Source: Prescottella defluvii (GTDB lineage Bacteria; Actinomycetota; Actinomycetes; Mycobacteriales; Mycobacteriaceae). From it: a stretch of DNA of 64,000 bases. Each line of letters starts with the position of its first letter. Position 1 is the stretch's first letter. Made by a program: the position numbers and the translations under genes. Shown one piece after another: positions 8,371 to 17,719 of the stretch. The notes below the pieces were generated by a model. That model did not search any database. It was not told where the DNA came from and was given only the letters and a program-made list of their open reading frames with translations. The stretch spans positions 62,001 through 126,000 of the forward strand of contig NZ_JPOC01000016.1 in NCBI RefSeq assembly GCF_000738775.1, in the 5' to 3' direction.

Positions 8371-9195
8371 TCAGCGCGCGAAGTGGCGGGTCAGATCCTC
8401 GGGAGTCGGTTCCCAGACGGCCGGCCAGTCGGCTTGGCGGAGCAGTGCATCCGTGCCGCCGTCGGCGAACAGGACGCTGCCGCACAGCAGCGATGCGGTG
8501 TCTCCGACCAGGAAAGCGATCAGTGCGGCGATCTCGTCCGGACGCCCACGACGTCCGATCGGGACGGGGTAGAAGTCCAGCGCCTTGGCCAGTTCCGGGT
8601 CGAGGTCGGGGCCGGATGTCATGGGCGTGTCGATCATGCCCGGAGCGACCGCGTTGAGTCGGATGCCCGCACCGATCCACTCCTGCGTCACCGCCTCGCG
8701 GCGTACCCATCGGGCCAGTGCGAGCTTGGATGCCGGGTAGGCGGGGATGGCGCCGACCTCGTCGCCGAGTGCGATGGCCTCGGCCTCGTTCCCGGACAGG
8801 CAGGACGCCACGAGGTGCTCGGGGAGTCCAGGCTGCGTGCTGGTGCTGCTCGACGAGATGGCGACGGCGTACGCCCGTTCGGCGCGCGCGAGGACGGGGC
8901 GCAACTCGTTCAGGAAGTCGACGACACCGAAGTAGTTGACCGCCACCAACTCTCCGCCCGTGTAGGACGACAGTGGCCCGCGGCCCGCGCAGCACACCGC
9001 GGCGTCGAGGATGCCGTCGGTGGCCTCGACGACCGCGGCCGCGGCGTGCGTCCGCCCGTCGGGGGTGGACAGGTCCGCGGTGATTTCCGTACCCGCCAGG
9101 TCGACTCCGACGACGTGGTGGCCGGAGTTGCGGAGGAGGGTGACGGTGGCGGCGCCGATGCCCGAGGCCGCGCCGGTGACGACGATGTTCGACAT
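8371..9195 (-). CDS. Short-chain dehydrogenase, 3-alpha-hydroxysteroid dehydrogenase-like
   Basis: 274-residue SDR enzyme. The cofactor loop is TGAASGIGAAT at residues 7-17 with VDLAG after strand 2, the NAG-equivalent is CCAGRG, and the catalytic Ser and Tyr-x-x-x-Lys are in SSSSTST and YPASKLAL. The pattern (MSNIVVTGAASGIGAATVTLL, later LNAVAPGMIDTPM) and length resemble the Comamonas 3-alpha-hydroxysteroid dehydrogenase/carbonyl reductase group. A KstR-type operator lies just before the start codon, which supports a role in steroid breakdown. The exact substrate is inferred. Confidence 0.85.
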   Translation of the reverse strand: MSNIVVTGAASGIGAATVTLLRNSGHHVVGVDLAGTEITADLSTPDGRTHAAAAVVEATDGILDAAVCCAGRGPLSSYTGGELVAVNYFGVVDFLNELRPVLARAERAYAVAISSSSTSTQPGLPEHLVASCLSGNEAEAIALGDEVGAIPAYPASKLALARWVRREAVTQEWIGAGIRLNAVAPGMIDTPMTSGPDLDPELAKALDFYPVPIGRRGRPDEIAALIAFLVGDTASLLCGSVLFADGGTDALLRQADWPAVWEPTPEDLTRHFAR

Positions 9196-9203
9196 TCCGA
9201 AAT

Positions 9204-9217
9204 TAGAACACGTTTCA
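9204..9217. promoter_or_regulatory. KstR-type operator before the steroid-dehydrogenase-like gene
   Basis: TAGAACACGTTTCA fits the published KstR motif TNNAACNNGTTNNA at every fixed base. Its near edge is only 8 bases before the start codon at 9195, so a bound repressor would cover the promoter or the transcription start. KstR is the TetR-family repressor of cholesterol catabolism genes in mycobacteria and Rhodococcus; no kstR gene is in this window. Confidence 0.62.
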
Positions 9218-9246
9218 CCCGCGGGGGTGTGGGGAATCGGTGCGGG

Positions 9247-10461
9247 TCAGCGGAGCGCGACGACCTCGCTGCCGCGCTGTTCCAGGACGACGTCGCCGAC
9301 GACGGCGGTCGCGACGGGGACCGCGTCGCTGTCGCGGGTCACCGGGATCCGCCGCTGCTCCACGCCGGTGGCGGGGTCGAGCACCGCGATCGCGCCGGGC
9401 ACCGGCACCAGCAGGGAACCCGCCATGGTGGCGCCGGGCCCGAGGGCGCCGGGGAACGTCCAGCGGGGGGCGAGTTCGCTGGCGGACAGGGCGATCAGTT
9501 CCGAGCCCGTCCACCACGTGAACACCGACCCGTTGCGTGCTGCCGTGGCGTGGGGACTCACGTCGCCGGGGACCGGGTAGGACGCGGTTTCGTTTCCGGT
9601 GCCGTCGTGGACGGTGTAGCGGGCGCTGCTGATCGGTCCGGCCGGCTGATAGATCGCGGTGTGGTCCCCGGATGCCGCGATGAGGCGGGCGCCCGGCGAG
9701 TCGGCACCGAGTCCGGTGAGCAGGACCGTCCCGAACTCCTCGGGTTCCTGATTGTCCTTGGGGGCCGCGTCGAGGATGCTGAGCCGGTCGGCGGCCTCGT
9801 CGGGGCAGTCCATCAGAACGGACACGCGGGTACCGCCGGCCGCCGCGGTGCGCAGTTCGCAGCCGGGATGAGGTTGCTTGCCGGGATTGATCGGCGCGTC
9901 GACCCTGCCGAACTCGAGGGTTCGCACCAGATCCGAGCGCCACAGTTCCATCCGCTGCGAGCCGCGGGAGACGACGTAGGTGCCGTCGTAGGACAGGGTC
10001 ACCTCGTCGTCGGCGTCGCTGGATCGCTGCGCCTTCCGTTCGCCGGTCGCCCCGTCGAGTTGGGTGACCTGGCTGCAGCCACGCTGGTCGCGATAGACGG
10101 CGACCACGGTGTTCCAGGCGCCGATCGCGCCGCACAGTGGCATGTTCCGCTGATACCGCCACACCTCGTCGCCGGTCAGCCGGTCGCGACCGGTGACGGT
10201 TCCGCCCTCCGCGGTCGCGACCACACCGGTCGCGACGAGCGGGGCGGTGGTCTCTGGGCTGTCCGCCCGCCAGATCTCGTGGAGCGACTCCGGCGGCGTC
10301 AGGACGGTATCGACCTCTGCCACAGGGGCATCCGAGGTGACGGAGGTGGTGCCCCGAGCGTCGCTCCGGATCCAGATCACCGCCGCGGCGATCGCGACGA
10401 CGATCGCGATGATCGCGGCGACGGCGACGTCCAGACGGGTACGACGCTCGGGTGCCAGCAC
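9247..10461 (-). CDS. Membrane-anchored PQQ-like beta-propeller protein (Rv3212-like)
   Basis: 404-residue protein with one N-terminal membrane anchor (about residues 12-30, AVAAIIAIVVAIAAAV) and an extracytoplasmic domain built of repeated strands such as GVVATAEGGTVTGRDRLTG and GDEVWRYQRN, typical of a pyrrolo-quinoline-quinone-like propeller. Paired cysteines (CGAIG, GCSQVT, GCELRT, MDCPD) could form disulfides outside the cell. Position next to rhlE matches Rv3212. The GTG start at 10461 has TAGTCT 7 bases upstream and no Shine-Dalgarno sequence. Function unknown. Confidence 0.85.
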   Translation of the reverse strand: MLAPERRTRLDVAVAAIIAIVVAIAAAVIWIRSDARGTTSVTSDAPVAEVDTVLTPPESLHEIWRADSPETTAPLVATGVVATAEGGTVTGRDRLTGDEVWRYQRNMPLCGAIGAWNTVVAVYRDQRGCSQVTQLDGATGERKAQRSSDADDEVTLSYDGTYVVSRGSQRMELWRSDLVRTLEFGRVDAPINPGKQPHPGCELRTAAAGGTRVSVLMDCPDEAADRLSILDAAPKDNQEPEEFGTVLLTGLGADSPGARLIAASGDHTAIYQPAGPISSARYTVHDGTGNETASYPVPGDVSPHATAARNGSVFTWWTGSELIALSASELAPRWTFPGALGPGATMAGSLLVPVPGAIAVLDPATGVEQRRIPVTRDSDAVPVATAVVGDVVLEQRGSEVVALR

Positions 10462-10468
10462 AGGTGGC

Positions 10469-10474
10469 AGACTA
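10469..10474 (-). promoter_or_regulatory. Leaderless -10 element of the propeller gene
   Basis: Minus-strand TAGTCT (10474 to 10469) ends 7 bases before the GTG start at 10461, so transcription should begin at the start codon. Confidence 0.55.
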
Positions 10475-10482
10475 CCTCGGTC

Positions 10483-12138
10483 CTACTCGGCGGCTGCCGA
10501 GACGCTCACCGGCTCCGACCCTGCCTGTCCGTCGGCTCCCGCGGAGGTGCGACGGCGACGACGGCGACGGCGGGGCGCGGCGGCCTCGTCCGATGCCGGT
10601 CCCGCGGTGGGGGCGCCCACCGACGCGGTCTCGCCGCTGCCGGTCGACTTCTCGGTGGTGGCCGCGGACCCGTCGGTGGCCTGGCCGGCGCGGGTGCGCC
10701 GACGGCTACGGGTGCGCTTGGGGGCGTCCGACTTCTCGGCCTTCTCGCCGCCGGCGGCTCCGCGCGCAGGCCGGTCGGTCGACTCGGTGCGCTCGGCCCG
10801 CGGCTTGCGGATCGTGCCCTTCGACTCGGTCGGGATGCCCAGATCCTCGTACAGGTGCGGCGAGCTCGAGTACGTCTCCACCGGATCGGAGATGCCGAGG
10901 TCGAGCGCCTTGTCGATCAGCTGCCAGCGGGGGATGTCGTCCCAGTCGACCAGCGTGATCGCGGTACCGGTGCGACCCGCACGACCGGTGCGGCCGATGC
11001 GGTGCACGTAGGTCTTCTCGTCCTCGGGGCACTGGTAGTTGATGACGTGGGTGACGTCGTCGATGTCGATGCCGCGGGCCGCGACGTCGGTCGCGACGAG
11101 AACGTCGACGGTGCCGTTGCGGAACGCCTTGAGGGCCTTCTCGCGGGCGATCTGGCCGAGGTCACCGTGCACGGCGCCGACGTTGAAGCCGCGCTCGTTC
11201 AGATCGTCGGCGACCTTCTGTGCGGTGCGCTTGGTGCGGGTGAAGATCATCGTCGCGCCGCGGCCGTCGGCCTGCAGGACGCGGGCGACCATCTCGGCCT
11301 TGTCGAGGGCGTGCGCACGGTAGATGTGCTGCGTGGTGCGCTCGTGGACGGCGGACGAGTCCGGCTCCTCGGCGCGGATGTGCGTCGGCTGCGTCAGGAA
11401 CGTGCGCGCGAGCGTGATGATCGGGCCCGGCATGGTGGCCGAGAAGAGCATCGTCTGACGCTTGTCCGGAACCATGCCGAGGATGCGCTCGATGTCGGGC
11501 AGGAAGCCGAGGTCGAGCATCTCGTCGGCCTCGTCGAGAACCAGGACGCCGACCTTGCCGAGGATCAGGTGACCCTGGTTGGCGAGGTCGAGCAGACGTC
11601 CGGGGGTGCCGACGATGACGTCGACGCCCTTGCGGAGCGCGTCGATCTGCTGCTCGTAGGGGCGTCCGCCGTAGATGGACAGGACTTCGAGCTTCTTCTT
11701 GCCGGCCTTCAGGTACTTCGCCGCGTTCTCGAGGTCCTCGGTCACCTGGATGCACAGCTCGCGCGTCGGCACGATCACGAGGGCGCGCGGGGTGCCGTCG
11801 AGCGGGGTGGTGCCGGAGTCGGAGGTGGACACGCGGTGCAGGAGCGGGATGCCGAATCCGAACGTCTTGCCCATGCCGGTGCGGGCCTGACCGATGAGGT
11901 CGTCGCCGGCGAGGGCGAGGGGGAGCGTGAGCTCCTGGATGGCGAAGGTGCGCTCGATGCCGATCTCGCCGAGTGCCTTGACGATCTCGTCGCGGACGCC
12001 GAGTTCGGCGAACGTGGGCGGGGTGTGCGTCTCGTCCAACTGCGCCGAGAGCGTCGTCTCGGTGGCGGCGTGGTTGCTGTCTTCGTGGTCGATCGTGATC
12101 TTGCTCAGGGAACTGGCCTTCCTCGTATCGGCACGCAC
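10483..12138 (-). CDS. rhlE: DEAD-box RNA helicase RhlE
   Basis: 551-residue ATP-dependent RNA helicase, syntenic with Rv3211. Motifs appear in order: Q-motif FAELGVRDEIVKAL..AIQ, motif I ARTGMGKT, Ia PTRELCIQ, II VLDEADEMLD, III SAT, V VATDVAARGID, VI HRIGRTGRAG. The tail of about 150 residues is basic and low-complexity (RTRSRRRTRAG, RRRRRRRRTSAG) and probably binds RNA. The GTG at 12138 has no Shine-Dalgarno sequence. A strong AGGAAGG (12123-12117) lies inside the frame and is followed 8 bases later by a CTG (codon 11), so the true start may be that unusual CTG. Confidence 0.93.
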   Translation of the reverse strand: MRADTRKASSLSKITIDHEDSNHAATETTLSAQLDETHTPPTFAELGVRDEIVKALGEIGIERTFAIQELTLPLALAGDDLIGQARTGMGKTFGFGIPLLHRVSTSDSGTTPLDGTPRALVIVPTRELCIQVTEDLENAAKYLKAGKKKLEVLSIYGGRPYEQQIDALRKGVDVIVGTPGRLLDLANQGHLILGKVGVLVLDEADEMLDLGFLPDIERILGMVPDKRQTMLFSATMPGPIITLARTFLTQPTHIRAEEPDSSAVHERTTQHIYRAHALDKAEMVARVLQADGRGATMIFTRTKRTAQKVADDLNERGFNVGAVHGDLGQIAREKALKAFRNGTVDVLVATDVAARGIDIDDVTHVINYQCPEDEKTYVHRIGRTGRAGRTGTAITLVDWDDIPRWQLIDKALDLGISDPVETYSSSPHLYEDLGIPTESKGTIRKPRAERTESTDRPARGAAGGEKAEKSDAPKRTRSRRRTRAGQATDGSAATTEKSTGSGETASVGAPTAGPASDEAAAPRRRRRRRRTSAGADGQAGSEPVSVSAAAE

Positions 12139-12505
12139 GCACGAGGTAAGGGGCCAGGCCGTAAGTCGGCCTAAGTCGGTGCCCTCTTGTGCGGTGGCCC
12201 AGCCTCCGTCTCAGCGCGAAGATCGTTCGATCTCGGCGAGACGCGGCGAGCGCCGTCGATCAGGTGCGCGCACATTATCTACAGGAGCCCGTGTCCGAGC
12301 CGCGTGCGAATCGGTCCGGATCGCGAACGAAATCGACGTCGGATCATCGGTTCCGAAACGCGGAACTGCGGCGGAAATAACGGTCTCCCGTCACAATTGT
12401 AGCGGCCGAGGCGAAGGAATCTTGCACCTGCATGGCGTAGATCACGATTCGTGGCGTGTCCCGTCGCCGATGGTGAGTCGCACTCACGGATTAGGCTGTG
12501 GCGTC
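12139..12505. other. Divergent intergenic region between rhlE and the ferritin-like gene
   Basis: 367 bases without a convincing gene. On the minus strand, GATAAT (12279 to 12274) could be the rhlE -10, leaving a leader of about 130 bases with small hairpins; GGCCGACTTACGGCC and a direct repeat TAAGTCGG are visible near the start. On the plus strand TAGGCT at 12492-12497 ends 8 bases before the ATG at 12506 and marks a leaderless promoter. Long leaders on DEAD-box helicase genes often take part in cold-dependent control, but nothing here proves that. Confidence 0.5.
12492..12497 (+). promoter_or_regulatory. Leaderless -10 element of the ferritin-like gene
   Basis: TAGGCT ends 8 bases before the ATG at 12506. 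No ribosome binding site lies between them, so the transcript should start at the codon. Confidence 0.55.
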
Positions 12506-13186
12506 ATGGGAGCCGATTCGTCCACGTCGTCCGTGCCGACCATTGCCGCCGATCACCCCGGTGTGGGCGAATTGTTCGCGGTCCTCGCCTACGGCGAGAT
12601 CTCCGCGTTCTACCGCCTCGCGGAGGATGCCCAGATGGCGCCGACGTTGCAGGGCCGGGTGGCCTTCGCGAGCATGGCCGCCGCCGAGATGGCGCATTTC
12701 GAGACCCTCCACGCGGCACTGACCGACCGCGGTCTCGAGATCTACGCGGCGATGGATCCGTTCGTGCGCGCCCTCGACGCCTACCACGCGTCCACCGACC
12801 CGTCGACGTGGCTGGAGTCCCTGGTCAAGGCCTATGTCGGTGACGGTATCGCCGCGGACTTCTACCGCGAGATCGCGCATTCCCTCGATCCGGCGGTCGG
12901 CGGCATCGTCCGCGAGGTCCTCGCCGAGGTCGGTCACTCGGAGTTCGTCGTGCAGGAAGTGCGGGCCGCGGTCGCGTCGAGCAAGACCGAGAAGGACCGC
13001 CTGATGCTGTGGGGTCGGCGACTGCTCGGCGAGGCCATCACGCAGGCCCAGTACGTGCTGGCCCAGCGCGAAGACCTCACCGACCTGGTGATGAACGCGA
13101 CCGGCAGCCTCAACGGAGTGGCCGCGCTCTTCGACAACATGCAGGCCAAGCATTCCGAGCGCATGGCCGTGCTGGGCCTGGTCTGA
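12506..13186 (+). CDS. Ferritin-like fold protein (MiaE_2 type, Rv3210c-like)
   Basis: 226-residue, mostly helical protein of the ferritin-like superfamily. Candidate diiron ligands sit on successive helices: GEISAFYRLAED, AAAEMAHFETLH, DGIAADFYREI and EVGHSEFVVQEV. The name given in databases refers to similarity with the tRNA-hydroxylase MiaE; the substrate in actinobacteria is not established. I use the ATG at 12506 (MGADSSTSS), which matches the Rv3210c length and follows a -10 element. The longer open frame upstream has no ribosome binding site. Confidence 0.85.
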   Translation: MGADSSTSSVPTIAADHPGVGELFAVLAYGEISAFYRLAEDAQMAPTLQGRVAFASMAAAEMAHFETLHAALTDRGLEIYAAMDPFVRALDAYHASTDPSTWLESLVKAYVGDGIAADFYREIAHSLDPAVGGIVREVLAEVGHSEFVVQEVRAAVASSKTEKDRLMLWGRRLLGEAITQAQYVLAQREDLTDLVMNATGSLNGVAALFDNMQAKHSERMAVLGLV

Positions 13187-13294
13187 GGGGACTGTTCGCT
13201 GACAGCACAGCGGCACGGCGGGCTCGGCGGGGTGGTGCTGCATTAATCTGGCCGAGACAGCTTTGGAAGCGCTCGGAGAGTTCGGAGGTTGACC

Positions 13295-13528
13295 GTGGAG
13301 GTCAAGATCGGTGTAACTGACAGCCCGCGTGAGCTAGTCGTGAACAGCGCCCAGTCGCCCGAAGAGGTGGAGGCGCTGGTGAAGGACGCGGTCGCCGGCA
13401 AGGCTGACGGTGTTCTCGCGCTCGTCGACGACAAGGGGCGCAAGTTCCTGGTGCAGGCGGGACGGATCACCTACGTGGAGATCGGCCCGTCGGACAGCCG
13501 CAAGGTCGGCTTCGCCGCCACGAGCTAG
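13295..13528 (+). CDS. DUF3107 protein (TB9.4-like)
   Basis: 77-residue protein beginning VEVKIGVTDSPRELV, like the mycobacterial TB9.4 (Rv3208A) family. It shows an alternating strand/helix pattern with no cysteine or catalytic motif (GRKFLVQAGRITYVEIGP). GTG 13295 is preferred because GGAGG at 13284-13288 is 6 bases upstream; the nearby TTG at 13289 would leave no spacing. The function is unknown. A strong terminator follows. Confidence 0.85.
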   Translation: MEVKIGVTDSPRELVVNSAQSPEEVEALVKDAVAGKADGVLALVDDKGRKFLVQAGRITYVEIGPSDSRKVGFAATS

Positions 13529-13542
13529 AACCGAGACACACA

Positions 13543-13580
13543 CGAAGGGCGCGCAGTCGACATCGACTGCGCGCCCTTCG
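13543..13580. terminator. Bidirectional terminator
   Basis: Perfect 18-bp inverted repeat, 13543-13560 and 13563-13580, with only CA between the arms. It lies between the DUF3107 gene (plus) and the TetR gene (minus) and can serve both. Confidence 0.85.
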
Positions 13581-13607
13581 CGTGAAACCGGAAGGTGTCG
13601 GTACCGG

Positions 13608-14336
<729 letters not shown>

Positions 14337-14576
14337 TCCCGGGGCAAGATAAATCATTTGAACGATACCCGGACGGATCTCCGCCGAATTCGCTGTACTG
14401 AATTGTCGGACCGAGTCGGCGTCCACGGTCACCGACGGTGGCATTCGGCGACGTGCCGACGGCGCTCCTGGTGGTGAGTACTCCAGGATCCCACGCCGAG
14501 CACCTGCGCGCGAGGTGAGCGTCTCGATTCCGGCGCACCGGGTGAACCGCTCGGCGGACTGTGAGATTCTGGCTGG

Positions 14577-15656
14577 GTGACTGACCGAGGAGGACCGCGC
14601 CTGGGGGGCACAGTTCCCGAGGTGTCCGACGACCCGACGTCCGACGACATCAGGAACGGTGACAGCAGGAACAACGGACCCGATCCCGGTCGTGTGCCCG
14701 ATCCGTACGAGCCTCTGCGGGCCCTGTGGGATCCCACTCGCCGGAACATCGGGCGTCCTCGCGTACCGCGTCCGGAGCGCGCGCTGCGGAAGCAGAGCCG
14801 GCTCGGCAAGTTCGTCTCCATGTACGGCTGGCGGGCGTACGCGATCCCGGTCCTGCTGGTCGTGACCGTGCTCGTCGTCGTGGACGCGGTCCGTGGCATC
14901 GGTGACTCGGCTCCGGCGGCGTCGAGCAGTCCCGGGTTCGGTGAGCTCAGCCATGAGGACGGCACCGACATCATCGGTGTCCCGCCGCTCGCCGACGGCA
15001 ACTTCGCCGACACCGTGCCGGCGGGCGCGCTGCCCGAGGGGGGACCGTTCACCGCGACCGCCGCCGGCACCTGGCACGTGGTGCCGGGGACGAGCGGGCA
15101 GGTCGGCCAGGGCACCGAGCGGGTCTTCACGTACACGGTGGAGGTGGAGGACGGGATCGACACCGCCGGGTTCGGCGGCGACGAGTCGTTCGGCCGGATG
15201 GTGGACCAGACCCTGGGCAACCCCAAGAGCTGGACCCAGGACCCCCGATTCGCGTTCCGCCGGGTCGATCAGGGCGAGGCCGACTTCCGCATCTCGCTGA
15301 CGTCGCAGATGACGATCCGCGAGGCGTGCGGGTACGACATCCAGCTCGAGGTGTCCTGCTACAACCCGGGGATCGAGCGGGTGGTTCTCAACGAGCCGCG
15401 ATGGGTGCGGGGCGCCATCGGATTCCAGGGCGACATCGGTTCGTACCGGCAGTACCAGATCAACCACGAGGTGGGGCACGCGATCGGGTACCGGGAGCAT
15501 CAGCCGTGCGAGAGCGACGGCGGGCTGGCGCCGGTGATGATGCAGCAGACCTTCGGCACCGCGAACAACGACATCGCGGTGCTCGACCCCGAGGGCGTCG
15601 TCCCGATGGACGGCAAGATGTGCCGGTTCAACCCCTGGCCGTATCCGCGAGTCTGA
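14577..15656 (+). CDS. Membrane-anchored DUF3152 protein with zincin motif (Rv3207c-like)
   Basis: 359 residues. The first 80 are polar and basic, a single membrane segment follows at about 84-104 (AIPVLLVVTVLVVVDAV), and the rest is an extracytoplasmic DUF3152 domain. The domain contains NHEVGHAIGYREHQPC near residue 303, a zinc-protease type HExxH with downstream Gly and His, so a metalloprotease role is plausible but unproven. Four or more cysteines (ACGYD, VSCYN, QPCES, KMCRF) may form disulfides outside the cell. Start GTG 14577. It is followed within 14 bases by the HAD gene. Confidence 0.85.
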   Translation: MTDRGGPRLGGTVPEVSDDPTSDDIRNGDSRNNGPDPGRVPDPYEPLRALWDPTRRNIGRPRVPRPERALRKQSRLGKFVSMYGWRAYAIPVLLVVTVLVVVDAVRGIGDSAPAASSSPGFGELSHEDGTDIIGVPPLADGNFADTVPAGALPEGGPFTATAAGTWHVVPGTSGQVGQGTERVFTYTVEVEDGIDTAGFGGDESFGRMVDQTLGNPKSWTQDPRFAFRRVDQGEADFRISLTSQMTIREACGYDIQLEVSCYNPGIERVVLNEPRWVRGAIGFQGDIGSYRQYQINHEVGHAIGYREHQPCESDGGLAPVMMQQTFGTANNDIAVLDPEGVVPMDGKMCRFNPWPYPRV

Positions 15657-15669
15657 AGGAGTGGCAGCC

Positions 15670-16440
15670 GTGTCCGATGCATCGTCCGCGGCTGCGCCCG
15701 TCGTCCGCATCGGGGACACCGTGTGCGCCGGGTTCCTGTTCGACATGGACGGCGTCGTCACCGACACCGCGCGGGTCCACGCCCGGGCCTGGACCCGGCT
15801 GTTCGACGAGTTCCTCGACGGCCGGGGCCGGGGCGAACCGCATTTCACCCCGGACGACTACGTCACCTACGTCGACGGCCGGCCCCGCGTCGACGGGGTC
15901 GCCTCGTTCCTCGCGTCGCGGTCGATCGACGTTCCGCGCGGCGATCCGTCGGATCCCCCGGAGGCGGACACCGTGTGCGGGCTCGCGGCCCGCAAGGATG
16001 CGCTGTTCCTGCACGAACTCGACGAGCACGGCGTGGAGGCCTTCCCCGGAACGGTGGCCGTGATCGGGCGGTTGCGGGCCGCGCACGTCCCCGTCGCGCT
16101 GGTGACCGCGAGCCGCAACGCGGACCGGGTGCTGACGGCGGCGGGCCTGGACGGCAGCTTCGACGCCCGTGTCGACGGCGTCGACGTCGACCGGCTGTCG
16201 CTGGCCGGCAAACCCGATCCGGCGACGTATCTCGAGGGTGCGCGGCGGCTGGGTCTGGCGGCCTCGCGGTGTGTCGTCCTCGAGGACGCGCTGTCCGGTG
16301 TGGAGGCGGGCCGCCGCGGGGGCTTCGGGGTGGTTGTCGGCGTCGACCGCACGCATCACGCCGACGCCCTGCGCGAGGCGGGGGCCGACGTCGTGGTCGC
16401 GGACCTGAGCGACCTCGAGGTGCGTTTCCCGACGGCCTAG
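15670..16440 (+). CDS. HAD-superfamily phosphatase, beta-phosphoglucomutase type
   Basis: 256-residue hydrolase. Motif I is FLFDMDGVVTDT with the nucleophile/acid aspartate pair, motif II is VTASRN, motif III is GKPDPATYL, and motif IV is VVLEDALSGVEAG. A helical cap with DYVTYVDGRPRVDGV lies between motifs I and II, as in beta-phosphoglucomutase and the HAD protein Rv3400. It probably acts on a sugar phosphate. I prefer GTG 15670 to GTG 15661 because AAGGAG (15656-15661) gives an 8-base spacing. This gene is not part of the mycobacterial order at this place. Confidence 0.85.
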   Translation: MSDASSAAAPVVRIGDTVCAGFLFDMDGVVTDTARVHARAWTRLFDEFLDGRGRGEPHFTPDDYVTYVDGRPRVDGVASFLASRSIDVPRGDPSDPPEADTVCGLAARKDALFLHELDEHGVEAFPGTVAVIGRLRAAHVPVALVTASRNADRVLTAAGLDGSFDARVDGVDVDRLSLAGKPDPATYLEGARRLGLAASRCVVLEDALSGVEAGRRGGFGVVVGVDRTHHADALREAGADVVVADLSDLEVRFPTA

Positions 16441-16481
16441 GCTGGACGCGAGCGTTGAACGGTCGATGTCAGGAGTGTGCG

Positions 16482-17660
16482 GTGCCCGCGAGTAGTCAGC
16501 TTCCCCCACTGGTCGAACCCGCAGGGGAGTTGAGCCGTGAGGAGGTCGCGCGGTACAGCCGACATCTGATCATCCCGAATGTGGGGACGGCCGGGCAGAA
16601 GCGGCTCAAGAACGCCCGCGTGCTCGTGATCGGTGCCGGCGGGCTGGGTTCGCCCACGCTGATGTACCTCGCGGCGGCCGGTGTCGGCACGATCGGCATC
16701 GTCGACTTCGACGTCGTCGACGAGTCCAATCTGCAGCGGCAGGTCATCCACGGCACCTCCGACGTCGGCCGTTCCAAGGCGCAGAGCGCGCGGGCGAAGA
16801 TCCGGGAGATCAATCCGCACGTCGACGTGCGTCTGCACGAGTTCCGGCTGGACGCGTCCAACGCGGTCGCGTTGTTCGAGCAGTACGACCTGATTCTCGA
16901 CGGCGCCGACAACTTCGCCACCCGCTACCTCGTGAACGACGCCGCGGTGCTGGCCGGCCGGCCGTACGTGTGGGGTTCGATCTATCGCTTCGAGGGGCAG
17001 GTGTCGGTGTTCTGGGATGCCGCGCCGGACGGTCGCGGCATCACGCTGCGCGACCTGTACCCGGAGGCGCCGCCGCCGGGCACGGTGCCGTCGTGCGCGG
17101 AGGGCGGGGTGCTCGGGGTGCTGCCCGCCTCCGTCGGCTCGATCATGGCGACGGAGGCGATCAAGCTGATCACCGGTATCGGGGAGCCGTTGCTGGGCCG
17201 GTTGATGATCTACGACGCCCTCGCGATGAACTACCGGACCGTGAAGTTGAGTCGCGATCCCGACCGGGTGCCGGTCACCGAGCTGATCGACTACGACGCC
17301 TTCTGCGGCGTGGTGCCGGTGGCGGACGCGGACCGCGATTCGACGATCACCCCGCTGGAACTGCGGGAGTTGATCGACTCGGGCGCCGACATCGCGATCG
17401 TCGACGTCCGTGAGCCGGTGGAGTGGGACATCGTGCACCTGCCCGGTGCCACGCTGATCCCGAAGGGCCGGATCCTGTCCGGGGAGGCGCTCGCCGAACT
17501 GCCCCAGGACAAGCGCATCGTGCTGCACTGCAAGACCGGTGTCCGGTCGGCCGAGGCCCTCGCGGCCGTCCGCCGGGCGGGTTTCGCCGATGCGGTGCAT
17601 CTGCAGGGCGGCGTGATCGCGTGGGCCCACCAGGTCGATCCGTCGCTCCCGGTCTATTGA
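16482..17660 (+). CDS. moeZ: Adenylyltransferase/sulfurtransferase MoeZ (MoeB-rhodanese)
   Basis: 392-residue fusion, same length as Rv3206c. The E1-like domain has the ATP-binding loop IGAGGLGSP near residues 47-55 and the adenylate-binding DGADNFATRYLVND. The C-terminal rhodanese domain (about 290-390) has its active cysteine in LHCKTGVRSAE. It activates and thiocarboxylates the ubiquitin-like carriers MoaD/MoaD2 (molybdopterin) and, in mycobacteria, CysO for cysteine synthesis. The CxxC zinc pairs of ThiF-type enzymes are not seen. GTG 16482 has AGGAG 6 bases upstream. It should supply cofactor to the nitrate reductase downstream. Confidence 0.93.
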   Translation: MPASSQLPPLVEPAGELSREEVARYSRHLIIPNVGTAGQKRLKNARVLVIGAGGLGSPTLMYLAAAGVGTIGIVDFDVVDESNLQRQVIHGTSDVGRSKAQSARAKIREINPHVDVRLHEFRLDASNAVALFEQYDLILDGADNFATRYLVNDAAVLAGRPYVWGSIYRFEGQVSVFWDAAPDGRGITLRDLYPEAPPPGTVPSCAEGGVLGVLPASVGSIMATEAIKLITGIGEPLLGRLMIYDALAMNYRTVKLSRDPDRVPVTELIDYDAFCGVVPVADADRDSTITPLELRELIDSGADIAIVDVREPVEWDIVHLPGATLIPKGRILSGEALAELPQDKRIVLHCKTGVRSAEALAAVRRAGFADAVHLQGGVIAWAHQVDPSLPVY

Positions 17661-17706
17661 GCCGGCCCGCCCGGAGCGCCTCACCGATCCGGCCGCGGTC
17701 CGGCGG

Positions 17707-17712
17707 TAGCCT
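17707..17712 (+). promoter_or_regulatory. Leaderless -10 element
   Basis: TAGCCT ends 7 bases before the GTG at 17720 and there is no Shine-Dalgarno sequence. Confidence 0.5.
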
Positions 17713-17719
17713 GACGGCT

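Noticed and set aside
7174-12174. A 1666-codon open frame on the plus strand
   Set aside because: It runs opposite to four well-supported minus-strand genes, its protein is low-complexity Arg/Gly/Val with no domain, and it has no ribosome binding site. It is a GC-rich shadow.
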